Position numbers and translations under genes: made by a program. DNA of 64,000 nucleotides from Burkholderia diffusa (lineage in GTDB: Bacteria; Pseudomonadota; Gammaproteobacteria; Burkholderiales; Burkholderiaceae), in assembly GCF_001718315.1 (NCBI RefSeq), contig NZ_CP013363.1:2046001-2110000 (forward strand). Direction: 5' to 3'. The notes below the pieces were generated by a model, which saw only the letters and a program-made list of their open reading frames with translations, was not told the DNA's origin and made no database searches. Below, in pieces: positions 52,659-61,624 of this stretch (positions are counted from its first letter, which is position 1; each line of letters begins with the position of its first letter).

Positions 52659-53386
52659 ACCGGCCCACTCCGCCCGTCGTCTTCGTCCACGGTTTCATCG
52701 GCACATTCGACGTACCCGAATGGCCCGGCCCGCATCTCGCCCCCGACCTGCTCGGCTACGGCACGCATCGCGGCGCGCCGGCCGATACGATCACGCTCGC
52801 CGCGCAAGTCGAACACGTCCGGCAGGCAATCGACACGCACTTCGGTGCACAGCCGGTCGATATCGTCGGTCACTCCGTCGGCGGCGCGATCGCGATGCTA
52901 GTCGCCCATGCGCATCCAGCGTGCGTGCGCCGGATCGTCAACGTCGAAGGCAACTTCACGCTCGACGATGCGTTCTGGTCGGCGTCGGTCGGCCGCATGT
53001 CGGCCGCGCAAGCCGACGCGATGCTCGATGGCTTGCGCGGCGATCCGTCCCGCTGGCTGCGCGGCTCGATCGACGATCCGTCGCCACGCCAGCTCGACGA
53101 CGCGCGCCGCTGGCTCGCGCATCAGCCGGCATCGACGCTGCGCGCGACGGGACGCTCGGTCGTCGCGACGACGGGCGAACCCTGTTATCTGCGGACGCTC
53201 GCCGAAGTATTCGAGCGCCATCCGGTATGGCTCGTCGCGGGCGAACGCTCGCGTGCGGGCTGGCATGTGCCGGACTGGGCGCTCGCGCGGTGTGCCGGCT
53301 TCGAAACGATCGCCGGCTGCGGGCACCTGATGCCGTCCGAGCGGCCTGCCGCATTCCGGGAGACACTCGCACGCTGTCTCGGCTAA
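52655..53386 (+). CDS. Alpha/beta hydrolase
   Basis: A 243-residue hydrolase: oxyanion-hole motif VVFVHGFIGT at the N-terminus, nucleophile elbow VGHSVGG (Ser about 74) and the catalytic His in AGCGHLMPSERP near the end; the acid may lie in the preceding strand. No signal peptide, so cytoplasmic. Start overlaps the DinB-like stop by 4 nt, so the two are likely part of one reaction or stress response. Confidence 0.87.
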   Translation: MNRPTPPVVFVHGFIGTFDVPEWPGPHLAPDLLGYGTHRGAPADTITLAAQVEHVRQAIDTHFGAQPVDIVGHSVGGAIAMLVAHAHPACVRRIVNVEGNFTLDDAFWSASVGRMSAAQADAMLDGLRGDPSRWLRGSIDDPSPRQLDDARRWLAHQPASTLRATGRSVVATTGEPCYLRTLAEVFERHPVWLVAGERSRAGWHVPDWALARCAGFETIAGCGHLMPSERPAAFRETLARCLG

Positions 53387-53505
53387 TGCGAGCGGCCACC
53401 CGCCCGACGCGCCCGCCACCTGACAACCCGTAGGTTTCGCCGAAATATGGCTGAAAGGCACGGTTGCTAGAGTCGTCTCACAGGGTTTTCCCGATGCGAG
53501 GCTCC

Positions 53506-54354
53506 ATGAATCTGGTACGCGCGTTCTGGCTACTGCTGCTGCTCGCCGCCGCGGGCCCGGCCCTCGCTTTTCAGACGCGGATCGTCGCGATTCCGAGTGC
53601 CGCGATGAACCAGACGCTGAAGGCGACCGTCGTGCTGCCCGACGACTACGCACGCCCGCGCCACGGCCCGGAACGCAGCGTCGAGCGCTTTCCGGTCGTC
53701 TACCTGCTGCACGGCTCCGGCGGCGACCACACCGACTGGACCGCGAACACGCACATCGCCGCGTTGGCCGATCGCTACCGCGTCATCCTCGTGATGCCCG
53801 ACGGCGGGCACGAAAGCTGGTATATCGACAGCCCGTTCGACTCGGGCAGCCGCTACGAAACCTTCGTCGGCGACGAAGTCGTGTCGTATGTCGACATGCA
53901 TTTCAGAACGATCGCGACGAAGGGCGCGCGCGCCATCACCGGGCTCAGCATGGGCGGCTTCGGCGCGCTGCGTATCGCGCTCGACCGGTCCGACACGTTT
54001 GGCGCGGTCGGCAGCATCAGCGGCGCGGTCGATCCGCGCTGCTGCGAGGACGAACCGGGCATCGACCACGTATTCGGCGATCCCGGCCGCCATCCGTCAT
54101 TCTGGAACCGCAACGCAATTGTCGAAAACGCGCGCGCTTTCGTCCGTGCGCATCTGGACCTCACGATCGACTGCGGCCGCGACGACTCGTTCGTCGGTTC
54201 AAACCGCACGCTGCATCAACGACTCGTCGCGCTCGGCGTGCCGCACGACTATGCGGAGCGCCCGGGCGGACATACATGGGACTACTGGGCGCACGCGATC
54301 CGCTATCAGATGCAGTTCTTCGCGGCGTCGTTCCAGCACGGCGGCTACGCGTAA
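53506..54354 (+). CDS. Secreted esterase (esterase D/antigen 85-like fold)
   Basis: A 282-residue alpha/beta hydrolase with signal peptide (MNLVRAFWLLLLLAAAGPALA). It has VVYLLHGSGGDHTDW (oxyanion region), the nucleophile motif TGLSMGGFGALR, DCGRDDSFV (acid) and PGGHTWDYW (His), the pattern of the S-formylglutathione hydrolase/antigen 85 esterase family. Export makes an envelope or extracellular ester or peptidoglycan-linked substrate likely. ATG 53506 has GCGAGG 6 nt upstream; ATG 53494 is an alternative. Confidence 0.85.
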   Translation: MNLVRAFWLLLLLAAAGPALAFQTRIVAIPSAAMNQTLKATVVLPDDYARPRHGPERSVERFPVVYLLHGSGGDHTDWTANTHIAALADRYRVILVMPDGGHESWYIDSPFDSGSRYETFVGDEVVSYVDMHFRTIATKGARAITGLSMGGFGALRIALDRSDTFGAVGSISGAVDPRCCEDEPGIDHVFGDPGRHPSFWNRNAIVENARAFVRAHLDLTIDCGRDDSFVGSNRTLHQRLVALGVPHDYAERPGGHTWDYWAHAIRYQMQFFAASFQHGGYA

Positions 54355-54488
54355 CGTCCGATCGGCGCGACATGGAGCAGCCGACGCTCGCGCCCCCCGC
54401 TTGCGCGTTCTTCGAATCTTCGCGCCGTCGCATCGCGCAACGGGCCCGATGGTAGGATGCGCAGGCATCGACTACCCGACTTCCCCCC

Positions 54489-55388
54489 ATGCCGCGCGAC
54501 AATTTCGCGGACCTGCTCGCCTTCATCGCCGTCGCGCGCGAGCGCAGCTTCACGCGCGCGGCCGCCCGCCTCGGCGTGTCGCAATCCGCACTCAGCCATA
54601 CGATCCGCTCGCTCGAGACACGCCTCGGCGTGCGGCTGCTCACACGCACGACGCGCAGCGTGGCGCCGACCGAAGCCGGCGAGCGCCTGCTGCTCAACCT
54701 CGCGCCGCGCTTCGACGAAATCGAGGCCGAGTTGTCGGCGCTCGCCGAGCTGCGCGACAAGCCGGCCGGCACCGTGCGCATCAACGCGACCGACTACGTG
54801 ATCCGCACGCTGCTGTGGCCAAGACTCGCGCCGATGTTGCGCGACTATCCCGACCTGAAAGTGGAATTCGTTACCGACTATGGACTGTCCGACATCGTCG
54901 CGGAACGCTTCGACATCGGCGTGCGGCTCGGCGATCAGGTCGCGAAGGACATGATCGCGGTCCGCATTTCGCCCGACATGAAGATGGCGGTCGTCGGCGC
55001 GCCCGCGTATTTTGCGGAACGCGAGCCCCCCGCGACACCGCAGGATCTCGTTACGCACGACTGCATCAACCTGCGCCTGCCGACGCACGGAGCACTGTAC
55101 GCGTGGGAACTCGCGCGCGGCGACGACACGCTGCAGGTGCGCGTCGACGGCCAGGTCACGTTCAACGGCACCTATGAAATGCTCGACGCGGCCCTCGCGG
55201 GCTACGGCCTTGCCTACGTGCCGGCCGAACTCGCCGCGCCCCACGTCGACGCCGGCAGGCTCGTCAGCGTGCTCGACGACTGGTGTCCCACCTTTCCCGG
55301 CCACCACCTGTACTACGCGAGCCGTCGGCAATCGTCGCGCGCGTTCGCGCTGATCGTCGACGCGCTGCGCCACCCCGGCCATTCATGA
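54489..55388 (+). CDS. LysR-family regulator
   Basis: A 299-residue LysR-type regulator. The helix-turn-helix is FADLLAFIAVARERSFTRAAA followed by RLGVSQSALSHTIRSLE (in part), and the substrate-binding domain is of standard length. It resembles the subfamily typically adjacent to aldo/keto reductase or oxidoreductase genes; the CMD and aldo/keto reductase genes follow on the same strand and are the probable targets. Confidence 0.88.
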   Translation: MPRDNFADLLAFIAVARERSFTRAAARLGVSQSALSHTIRSLETRLGVRLLTRTTRSVAPTEAGERLLLNLAPRFDEIEAELSALAELRDKPAGTVRINATDYVIRTLLWPRLAPMLRDYPDLKVEFVTDYGLSDIVAERFDIGVRLGDQVAKDMIAVRISPDMKMAVVGAPAYFAEREPPATPQDLVTHDCINLRLPTHGALYAWELARGDDTLQVRVDGQVTFNGTYEMLDAALAGYGLAYVPAELAAPHVDAGRLVSVLDDWCPTFPGHHLYYASRRQSSRAFALIVDALRHPGHS

Positions 55389-55484
55389 ACAGGTTCGATA
55401 AGTGCATGCGCACTCCTGGGGATTATCGATAAGCGCGTCGGTGACTACCATCGTCGATGTCTTCCACGTCCTCCGGAGCCTTCG

Positions 55485-55811
55485 ATGTCCGAACCGACTT
55501 CCGCCGCGCGCCAGGCCTTCGGCGCAATCGCGCCTGCCCTCGCCGACTACACCGACAACGTGCTATTCGGCGACGTGTGGCAACGCCCCGGCCTGTCTCC
55601 GCGCGATCGCAGCCTGATTACCGTCGCGAGCCTCGTCGCGCTGTATCGCGTGAACGAACTGCCGTTCCATCTGAAGAAAGCGCTCGACAACGGCATCACG
55701 CGCGACGAGCTGATCGAAGCGATCACGCATCTCGCGTTCTACTCGGGCTGGCCGACCGCCAGCTCGGCGCTGCCGATCGCGAAGCGCGTGTTCGACGAAG
55801 CGGGCGTGTAA
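55485..55811 (+). CDS. Carboxymuconolactone-decarboxylase-family (AhpD-like) protein
   Basis: A 108-residue CMD-domain protein: PALADYTDNVLFGDVWQRPGLSPRDRSLITVASL, then ELIEAITHLAFYSGWPTASSAL (in part), with the His of E-x-x-x-H retained. There is no C-x-x-C pair, so it is not a peroxidase of the AhpD type. Start at 55485 follows CGGAG. It lies between LysR and aldo/keto reductase genes and is likely controlled with them. Confidence 0.9.
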   Translation: MSEPTSAARQAFGAIAPALADYTDNVLFGDVWQRPGLSPRDRSLITVASLVALYRVNELPFHLKKALDNGITRDELIEAITHLAFYSGWPTASSALPIAKRVFDEAGV

Positions 55812-55890
55812 GCGCCGCGCAATCCCGTGCCAGCACCTTCATTCAACTGACTTCAACCGACGCGGGCGCACGCCCGCATGGAGCCTCAAC

Positions 55891-56898
55891 ATGGATTACC
55901 GCTATCTCGGGCGCAGCGCGCTGAAAGTGTCGCCGCTGTGTCTCGGCGCGATGATGTTCGGCGGCGAGACCGACGAAGCAACGGCAACGCGCATCATCGA
56001 CAAGGCGTTCGACCAGGGCGTCAACTTCATCGACACGGCCGACGTCTATCACGCCGGGCGCTCGGAAGAAATCGTCGGCCGTGCGATCGCGCGGCATCGC
56101 GACAGCTGGGTCGTCGCGACGAAGTTCGGCTATCCGGCCACCGCTGACGCAGGGCCGAACCGTCAGGGGCAGTCGCGCAAATGGATCCATGAATCGGTCG
56201 ACGCGAGCCTGAAGCGGCTCGGCACCGATTACATCGACATCCTGTATTTCCATCGCACGCTGACCGACGCACCGCTCGAAGAAGGGATGCGTGCGGTGGC
56301 CGACCTGATCCGGCAAGGCAAGGTGCGCTACGTCGGGCTGTCGAACTTCAAGGGCTGGCGCATCGCCGAGATCGTGCGCGTCGCCGACCAGCTCGGCATC
56401 GATCGCCCGGTCGCGAGCGAACCGCTGTACAACCTCGTCGATCGCACGGCCGAAGTCGAACAGTTGCCGGCGGCCGCACACTACGGCATCGGCGTCGTGC
56501 CGTACAGCCCGCTCGCGCGCGGCGTGCTGACCGGCAAATACGCGCCCGGCACGCAGCCGCCCGCCGATTCGCGCGCGGGCCGCGGCGACCGGCGCATCCA
56601 GCAGACCGAATGGCGGCCCGAGTCGCTGCACATCGCGCAGCAGGTGGCCGGACACGCGGCCGCGCGCGGCACGACGTCGGTCGCGTTCGCGCTCGCATGG
56701 GTGATGAAGAACCGGTTCGTCAGCTCGACGATCGCCGGGCCGCGCACCGAAGCACACTGGGACAGCTACATCGATGCGCTGACGCTCGAGCTCGGCCCCG
56801 ACGACGAACGCTTCGTCGATTCGCTGGTGCCGCCCGGACATGCGTCGACGCACGGTTATACGGATCCGGGTTATCCGGTCGAAGGGCGGAAGGTGTGA
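55891..56898 (+). CDS. Aldo/keto reductase
   Basis: A 335-residue NADPH-dependent reductase of the aldo/keto family. The tetrad is visible: Asp and Tyr in FIDTADVYHAGRSEE, Lys in VVATKFGYP, His in ILYFHRTL; NADP site in the C-terminal third (STIAGPRTEAHWDSYIDAL, in part). Start at 55891 follows GGAGCCTC. Likely co-transcribed with the CMD gene (79 nt gap). Physiological substrate unknown. Confidence 0.93.
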   Translation: MDYRYLGRSALKVSPLCLGAMMFGGETDEATATRIIDKAFDQGVNFIDTADVYHAGRSEEIVGRAIARHRDSWVVATKFGYPATADAGPNRQGQSRKWIHESVDASLKRLGTDYIDILYFHRTLTDAPLEEGMRAVADLIRQGKVRYVGLSNFKGWRIAEIVRVADQLGIDRPVASEPLYNLVDRTAEVEQLPAAAHYGIGVVPYSPLARGVLTGKYAPGTQPPADSRAGRGDRRIQQTEWRPESLHIAQQVAGHAAARGTTSVAFALAWVMKNRFVSSTIAGPRTEAHWDSYIDALTLELGPDDERFVDSLVPPGHASTHGYTDPGYPVEGRKV

Positions 56899-57057
56899 GG
56901 TTCGTCTGCTGAAAACGGGCGGGCGCTGCCCGACCGCTCGATGCGACGGGGCGACGGGGCGACGGCCCATTGGCACGCTGGGCGTCGGGCGCCGCAGCAA
57001 AAAACGAAAACGAAAGACCACAGCGGCGCAAGCGCCAGCAGCAGCCGCGAATGGCGT

Positions 57058-57288
57058 TCAGTTGCCGGCCGCCGCGTCGGCACTCACCACGCGATCGAAG
57101 CACTCCTGCGCACGCGCCAGTTCGTCGAGCGCGCGATCGAGGCGCGACATCGCGCGTGCATACTCGGCCGCCGAGATGTCGTCGTCGCTTTCGCCGCGCA
57201 CGGCGCGAAACGCCTGGTCGACGTTGCGCGTCGCTTCGACGAAGCGTTGCGCCGCTTGGGCTTCCCGCGAACAGATGTGGGTCGACAT
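57058..57288 (-). CDS. Small acidic helical protein
   Basis: A 76-residue protein (MSTHICSREAQAAQRFVEA...). It is largely helical, with heptad-like spacing (ARAMSRLDRALDELARAQECF) suggesting a coiled coil, and two cysteines. Start at 57288 follows GGGAG; the longer frame to 57519 is unsupported. No family recognised. Confidence 0.5.
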   Translation of the reverse strand: MSTHICSREAQAAQRFVEATRNVDQAFRAVRGESDDDISAAEYARAMSRLDRALDELARAQECFDRVVSADAAAGN

Positions 57289-57566
57289 CGACACTTCTCC
57301 CTCGGGGTTGCAGTGTGAAGCAAGCCGACGCCCAGCATGCGTGATGCGCATGTCGGCGGCGTGAACGACGGCTGGCAGCCTGTCGACGCGCGACCACCGC
57401 GCGGCGCGCTTCGTGGCGATTGTCGCGCGACGCTTGCCGATCCGCCACGGCGAGATTGCAACAAATTCTTGCGCGCGCCGAGACGGCGGCCGCACGCATG
57501 CGTGTCGTTGCACGCGCATTCAGCTTTCCTGTTCCGCATCACGCGCCGCACATGAGCGGCCGAACA

Positions 57567-58472
57567 TCATGCGCGCCCGATGCGCGGATGCGCGAGACCG
57601 CCGAATGCAGCCGCCTCGCCGGGCGACAGATCGAACAGATCGCCAGTGAGCTCGCGCGGATGCTCGGACGCGGGCCGGCTGCGCAGTCGCGCGACATGGG
57701 TGGGTGCGACGTAGGCGGCCGCCGTTTCGATCGGCGGCACGTCGAACAGGTCGCGCGTGACGCCGCGCACGGCATCCGTCGGCGAACGGCCGCGCAAGCG
57801 CGCGACCAGCTCGACGAAGCGATCGAAATCGCCGGCGCGCGTCGCCTTGTTCACTTCCGCGAGATCGCGCGCCTTCAGCACGCACGGCTGCGCGAGCCGC
57901 ACGAAATACGGCGCTTCGAGTTCGACCGACAGCGCAAGCGGATAGCTCTTGCCGGTTTGCTCCTTCGCGCGCCCGATGCAATCGACCACAGCCGCGCCCT
58001 GCGCGACGCCGAGCGGCTTGCCGGTGCTCACGCTGCGCAGGTGATCGGGGAACACGCGCAGTTGCGTGCCGACCGTCAGTGCGGTGGACGATGCGCAGAC
58101 GAGTGCGTAGTGCTGTTCGCGGCGCCGGCCCGACGGCAGCGTCGAGCGGCTCGCGATGAACGTGTGCGGCGGCAGCGGCCGCACCTGGCCGCTGGCGTCG
58201 ACCCATGCATTCCACAGCAACGCGTCCTCGCGCCTGCGCTCGCCCGGCCGCGTGCGCGACGCGACTGGCGAAAACAGCGCAAGCAGCGAGCCCGTGCGAT
58301 GCGCGGCGACTTGCGCACTGTTGCCGAGCGGCTGGTTGATTCCCCACAGAAAACGCCCGCCTCCGAGCCGGCGCTCCCATTCCTTGCGGAGCACGACGGT
58401 CGGCAGTTCCTCGCCGGACTCGGTACCGATCTTCGTCCAGCAGAACGTGGGAGGGAGGTGTTTCAGTGTCAT
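57567..58472 (-). CDS. Uncharacterised protein with repeated D-L-F-D motif, divergent from HTH regulator
   Basis: A 301-residue protein from ATG 58472 (GAGAAAGTTG upstream). No known domain is evident. Two near-repeats occur at the C-terminus: TRDLFDVPPIETAAAY and TGDLFDLSPGEAAAF, about 40 residues apart, each preceded by an Arg/Pro stretch. The DLF core resembles a sliding-clamp-binding motif, which is a guess. The gene shares a 78-bp divergent region with a small HTH gene, the arrangement of a regulator-target or a toxin-antitoxin-like pair. Function open. Confidence 0.6.
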   Translation of the reverse strand: MTLKHLPPTFCWTKIGTESGEELPTVVLRKEWERRLGGGRFLWGINQPLGNSAQVAAHRTGSLLALFSPVASRTRPGERRREDALLWNAWVDASGQVRPLPPHTFIASRSTLPSGRRREQHYALVCASSTALTVGTQLRVFPDHLRSVSTGKPLGVAQGAAVVDCIGRAKEQTGKSYPLALSVELEAPYFVRLAQPCVLKARDLAEVNKATRAGDFDRFVELVARLRGRSPTDAVRGVTRDLFDVPPIETAAAYVAPTHVARLRSRPASEHPRELTGDLFDLSPGEAAAFGGLAHPRIGRA

Positions 58473-58514
58473 CAACTTTCTCGGGATACAGCCTCGCCGG
58501 TGACAGCAAGCCCA

Positions 58515-58543
58515 TTCAACAACCGTAACTGTATAGGTATAAT
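58515..58543 (+). promoter_or_regulatory. Promoter of the HTH gene, giving a leaderless transcript
   Basis: A perfect TATAAT -10 box at 58538-58543, with TTCAAC at 58515-58520 as a weak -35 at 17-bp spacing. The predicted start of transcription, 7-8 nt downstream, falls at the ATG at 58551. Confidence 0.6.
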
Positions 58544-58550
58544 GCATCGC

Positions 58551-58889
58551 ATGGAAGCCCCGGACCACGATTTTCCTGTACAAGACCTGCTACGCCGCCT
58601 GATGGCGGATACGCGTTCGTCCAGCGAAATCGCGCGACTTTCAGGCGTCAGCCAGCCGACCGTGTCGCGTCTTCGGCTGTCGAACGGGCATCGGCTGCGA
58701 CGCAGCGCGCCATTCAACAAGCTATGCAGTTTCTATGGCGTCGACACCAGCCCGGCGCGCCGCCGGTACAACGACCTGCTGCGCGACGCGATCGTCGACG
58801 CATGGGACGGCTCCGACGAGCACGGGCGCGCGCTGCTGGTCGTAATTCAGGGGTTGAAGGATCTGCAGGCGAAGGCCGACGACGGGTGA
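58551..58889 (+). CDS. Small HTH (XRE-like) regulator, probably leaderless
   Basis: A 112-residue DNA-binding protein. The helix-turn-helix is SSEIARLSGVSQPTVSRLRLS at about 25-45 and is followed by a basic segment; the rest is helical. ATG 58551 is chosen because a perfect -10 box overlaps the alternative ATG at 58542, so that codon cannot be in the message. No ribosome site is present. Divergent from the 301-residue gene, it probably regulates that gene and itself. Confidence 0.75.
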   Translation: MEAPDHDFPVQDLLRRLMADTRSSSEIARLSGVSQPTVSRLRLSNGHRLRRSAPFNKLCSFYGVDTSPARRRYNDLLRDAIVDAWDGSDEHGRALLVVIQGLKDLQAKADDG

Positions 58890-59500
58890 TCCCCACAGGC
58901 ATCCATGAATGGCGAAAGGCTGAAAGCATCCAGCGAGCGGGCGATGGCGAAGACGATTCGTCATCGCCCGTCTTGCATCGGGCGATGAGGCACAACGCAG
59001 CGGCAGGCCGCGTCGCCGAACACGCGCATCGGGATGCACACCACATGCCCCGCATCGACGACACTTCAAATATTTTTTGCTCGCAGTTAAAAAAGTTTGA
59101 CACGCTGTTTTCACTGAGATAACTTTTCCGCAAGCTTCCGGAAAGCAAACGCGAACCGGCAAGCCATCACGATGCGCGGCGCGGCCGAAACCGCCGATCC
59201 GTTTCATTCCGTCGCCGCACGCGCGTCGCGTCGTGTTTTTCAGCAGCGCAGCTCGCAACATCCCCGTCTCATCGAACGAGTCGTTCCGTCTCACCTGGAA
59301 GGACGCGCGGCATGCGCACATTTACTTTGCAGTCCTGCATGACATGCAGTACGAAGCTGCTGCTTTCCGCCCCGTGCATGTCGCCCGGCGTTGCCTCGAT
59401 GGCGCGGCTTCCTTTTCGTTGCATGCAGTAATCGGCCCGGCCCGCAGGGGGCGTATCGCGGAACGGTCGTATCCACACAATCAAAAGAACGAGGTCGGCA
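58890..59500. other. Intergenic region before the CocE-like gene
   Basis: About 610 bp. It holds the hairpin at 58938-58970 (end of the HTH gene) and AT-rich patches near 59060-59120; short open frames on both strands have no ribosome site. The promoter of the gene at 59501 must lie here but was not identified. Confidence 0.45.
58938..58970 (+). terminator. Hairpin after the HTH gene
   Basis: CGGGCGATG (58938-58946) pairs with CATCGCCCG (58962-58970); an inner CGAA/TTCG extends it. It lies 49 nt past the HTH stop. The tail (TCTTGC) has few T, so termination would be weak. Confidence 0.6.
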
Positions 59501-61453
59501 ATGCAATTTCATTTCAGAGGATCGCGGCGCGCATGGCTACCCGCGCTCGTTGCAGCCGCGACGCTCGCCGCTTGCGGCGGTGATGACGGCGGCAGCGTCG
59601 CGGGCGTGTCCGCGCTCGCGCAAGGTCAAGGGCAAGGGCAAAACCAGGATCAGCAGGGTGACGATACGCAAGGACGCGTATCGCCGTCCGGCGTCCCGTA
59701 CGCGAATCCGGCCAGCGGTGGGCGCTACAAGCCGGTGATCACCAACGGTCAGGTACAGCCGTCGCTATCCGGCGGCACGATCGAGGAAAACGCGTGGGTC
59801 GACACGCCGGTCGACTCCGACGGCGACGGTACGCGCGACCGCATTCACGTGCGCATCGTGCGTCCGTCGGAAACCGCCAACGGCGCGCACACGCCGGTCA
59901 TCGTGCTCGCAAGCCCGTACTACGCAGGGCTCGCCGACAGCCCGAACCACGACGTCGACGTCGAACTCGACGGCACTCCGCATCCCGCCGCCACGGCGGC
60001 CGCGACGGCCAACGGCGCCTCCGCGCGCATCATGGCCGCGGCGCCGCAGACGCGCATGCTGCAGCAGCTCGAGGCGGCCGCGGCCGGCCGTTCGTGGATC
60101 GAGGGCTACTTCATTCCGCGCGGCTTCACGATCGTCTATGCGGATTCGCTCGGCACCGCCGGTTCCGACGGCTGCCCGACGATCCTCACGCGCGATGAAT
60201 CCGTCGCGATGGCGTCGGTGATCCGCTGGCTCGGCCGCGATGCCACCGCGAAGGATGCGAGCGGCAAGCCCGTCGTCGCGAACTGGTCGACGGGCCACGT
60301 CGGCATGTACGGCGTGTCGTACGACGGCACGCTGCCGAAGATGGTCGCGAGCCTGCGCACGCGCGGGCTCGACGCGATCGTGCCGGTCGCCGGGCTGTCG
60401 AACATGTACGGCTACTACCGCTCGGGCGGCCTCGTTCGCGCGCCGGAGGGCTATCAGGGCGAGGACGTCGACGTCTATATCAAGGCGCTGCTGACGAACG
60501 CGCATCCGGAGCGCTGCACGCACCTGATCGACGAGGCATTGCAGCAGGAGGACCGCAAGACGGGTGACTATTCGCCGTTCTGGGCCGCACGCGACATCCC
60601 GACCACGCACGCGGTCGCGCCGGCGCTCGTCGCGCAGGGGCTGACCGACGACAACGTGCGCGTCGACCAGTCGACATCGTGGTATATGGCGATGCGGCGC
60701 CAGGGCGTGCCGACGCAACTGTGGCTGCATCGCCTGAAGCACACCGACCCGACCCGCGTGCCGGCGATGGCCGATGCGTGGACCGCCGAAGTGAACCGCT
60801 GGTTCACGCGCTACCTGATCGGCGCCGACAACGGCGTCGAACGCGATCCGCGCGCTGTGGTCGAGCAGGCCGACGGCACGCTGCTGAAGGAAGCCGACTG
60901 GGCCGCTCGGCACGCCACGCCGGTCGCGTACTTCGCGGGCGGCGACGGCACGGGCACCGGCACACTGTTGCGGCTGCCGAGCGGCGGCCCGCTCGCGCGC
61001 TTCACCGACGATGCGTCGATCCCCGCGCTCACGCTGGCGAACGCCTCGACCGGCGAGCATCGCAGCCGCTTCGAGACAGCGCCGTTCGCGGCTGCGACGC
61101 GCATCTCCGGCACCGCGACCGCCCGCGTGCGGCTGACCTTCACCGGCGTCGCGAACGTGACGGCACTACTGGTCGACCGCGCACCGGACGGGTCGGCAAC
61201 GATCGTCACGCGGGCATGGACCGATCCTCGCAATCGCGTGTCGGACTGGTTCTCGCAGCCCGTGCTGCCGGGAATGCCGTATGACCTGAAGCTGACGTTC
61301 ATGCCGCGCGACTACAAGCTCGAAGCGGGTCACAAGCTCGGCCTCGTCGTGCTGTCGAGCGACAACGAGGCAACGCTGCGGCCGACACCGGGCACGGGTC
61401 TCGCGCTCGATCCGGCGGGCACGTCCGTGACGGTGCCGCTGGCTTCTTCCTGA
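59501..61453 (+). CDS. CocE/S15-type acylpeptidase or esterase lipoprotein
   Basis: A 650-residue predicted lipoprotein (lipobox L-A-A-C followed by GGDDGG) of the X-Pro dipeptidyl-peptidase/CocE family. It has the nucleophile motif GMYGVSYDGTLP, an acid in LVAQGLTDDNVRVDQ and a His in LWLHRLKHTDPT, then the C-terminal jelly-roll typical of S15 (LRLPSGG ... DLKLTFMPRDYKLEAGHKLGLVV, in part). A low-complexity Gln/Gly linker (about 40-60) tethers it. It probably hydrolyses proline-containing peptides or esters in the periplasm; the substrate is not deducible. Confidence 0.88.
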   Translation: MQFHFRGSRRAWLPALVAAATLAACGGDDGGSVAGVSALAQGQGQGQNQDQQGDDTQGRVSPSGVPYANPASGGRYKPVITNGQVQPSLSGGTIEENAWVDTPVDSDGDGTRDRIHVRIVRPSETANGAHTPVIVLASPYYAGLADSPNHDVDVELDGTPHPAATAAATANGASARIMAAAPQTRMLQQLEAAAAGRSWIEGYFIPRGFTIVYADSLGTAGSDGCPTILTRDESVAMASVIRWLGRDATAKDASGKPVVANWSTGHVGMYGVSYDGTLPKMVASLRTRGLDAIVPVAGLSNMYGYYRSGGLVRAPEGYQGEDVDVYIKALLTNAHPERCTHLIDEALQQEDRKTGDYSPFWAARDIPTTHAVAPALVAQGLTDDNVRVDQSTSWYMAMRRQGVPTQLWLHRLKHTDPTRVPAMADAWTAEVNRWFTRYLIGADNGVERDPRAVVEQADGTLLKEADWAARHATPVAYFAGGDGTGTGTLLRLPSGGPLARFTDDASIPALTLANASTGEHRSRFETAPFAAATRISGTATARVRLTFTGVANVTALLVDRAPDGSATIVTRAWTDPRNRVSDWFSQPVLPGMPYDLKLTFMPRDYKLEAGHKLGLVVLSSDNEATLRPTPGTGLALDPAGTSVTVPLASS

Positions 61454-61624
61454 GCTGGCGAGGTTGATCGGCATGACTGACCGCCATGCGCGTGCGATCG
61501 CGCCCCATCGCATGCGCATGACGCCGAGTGACACGCACCGAAGGCGCCGTGCGACGATGCTTCACCATCGCACGGCGTCATTCTTCATCGGCAACGCGAT
61601 CGCGTCAGCCATGCGACGCGCAAC

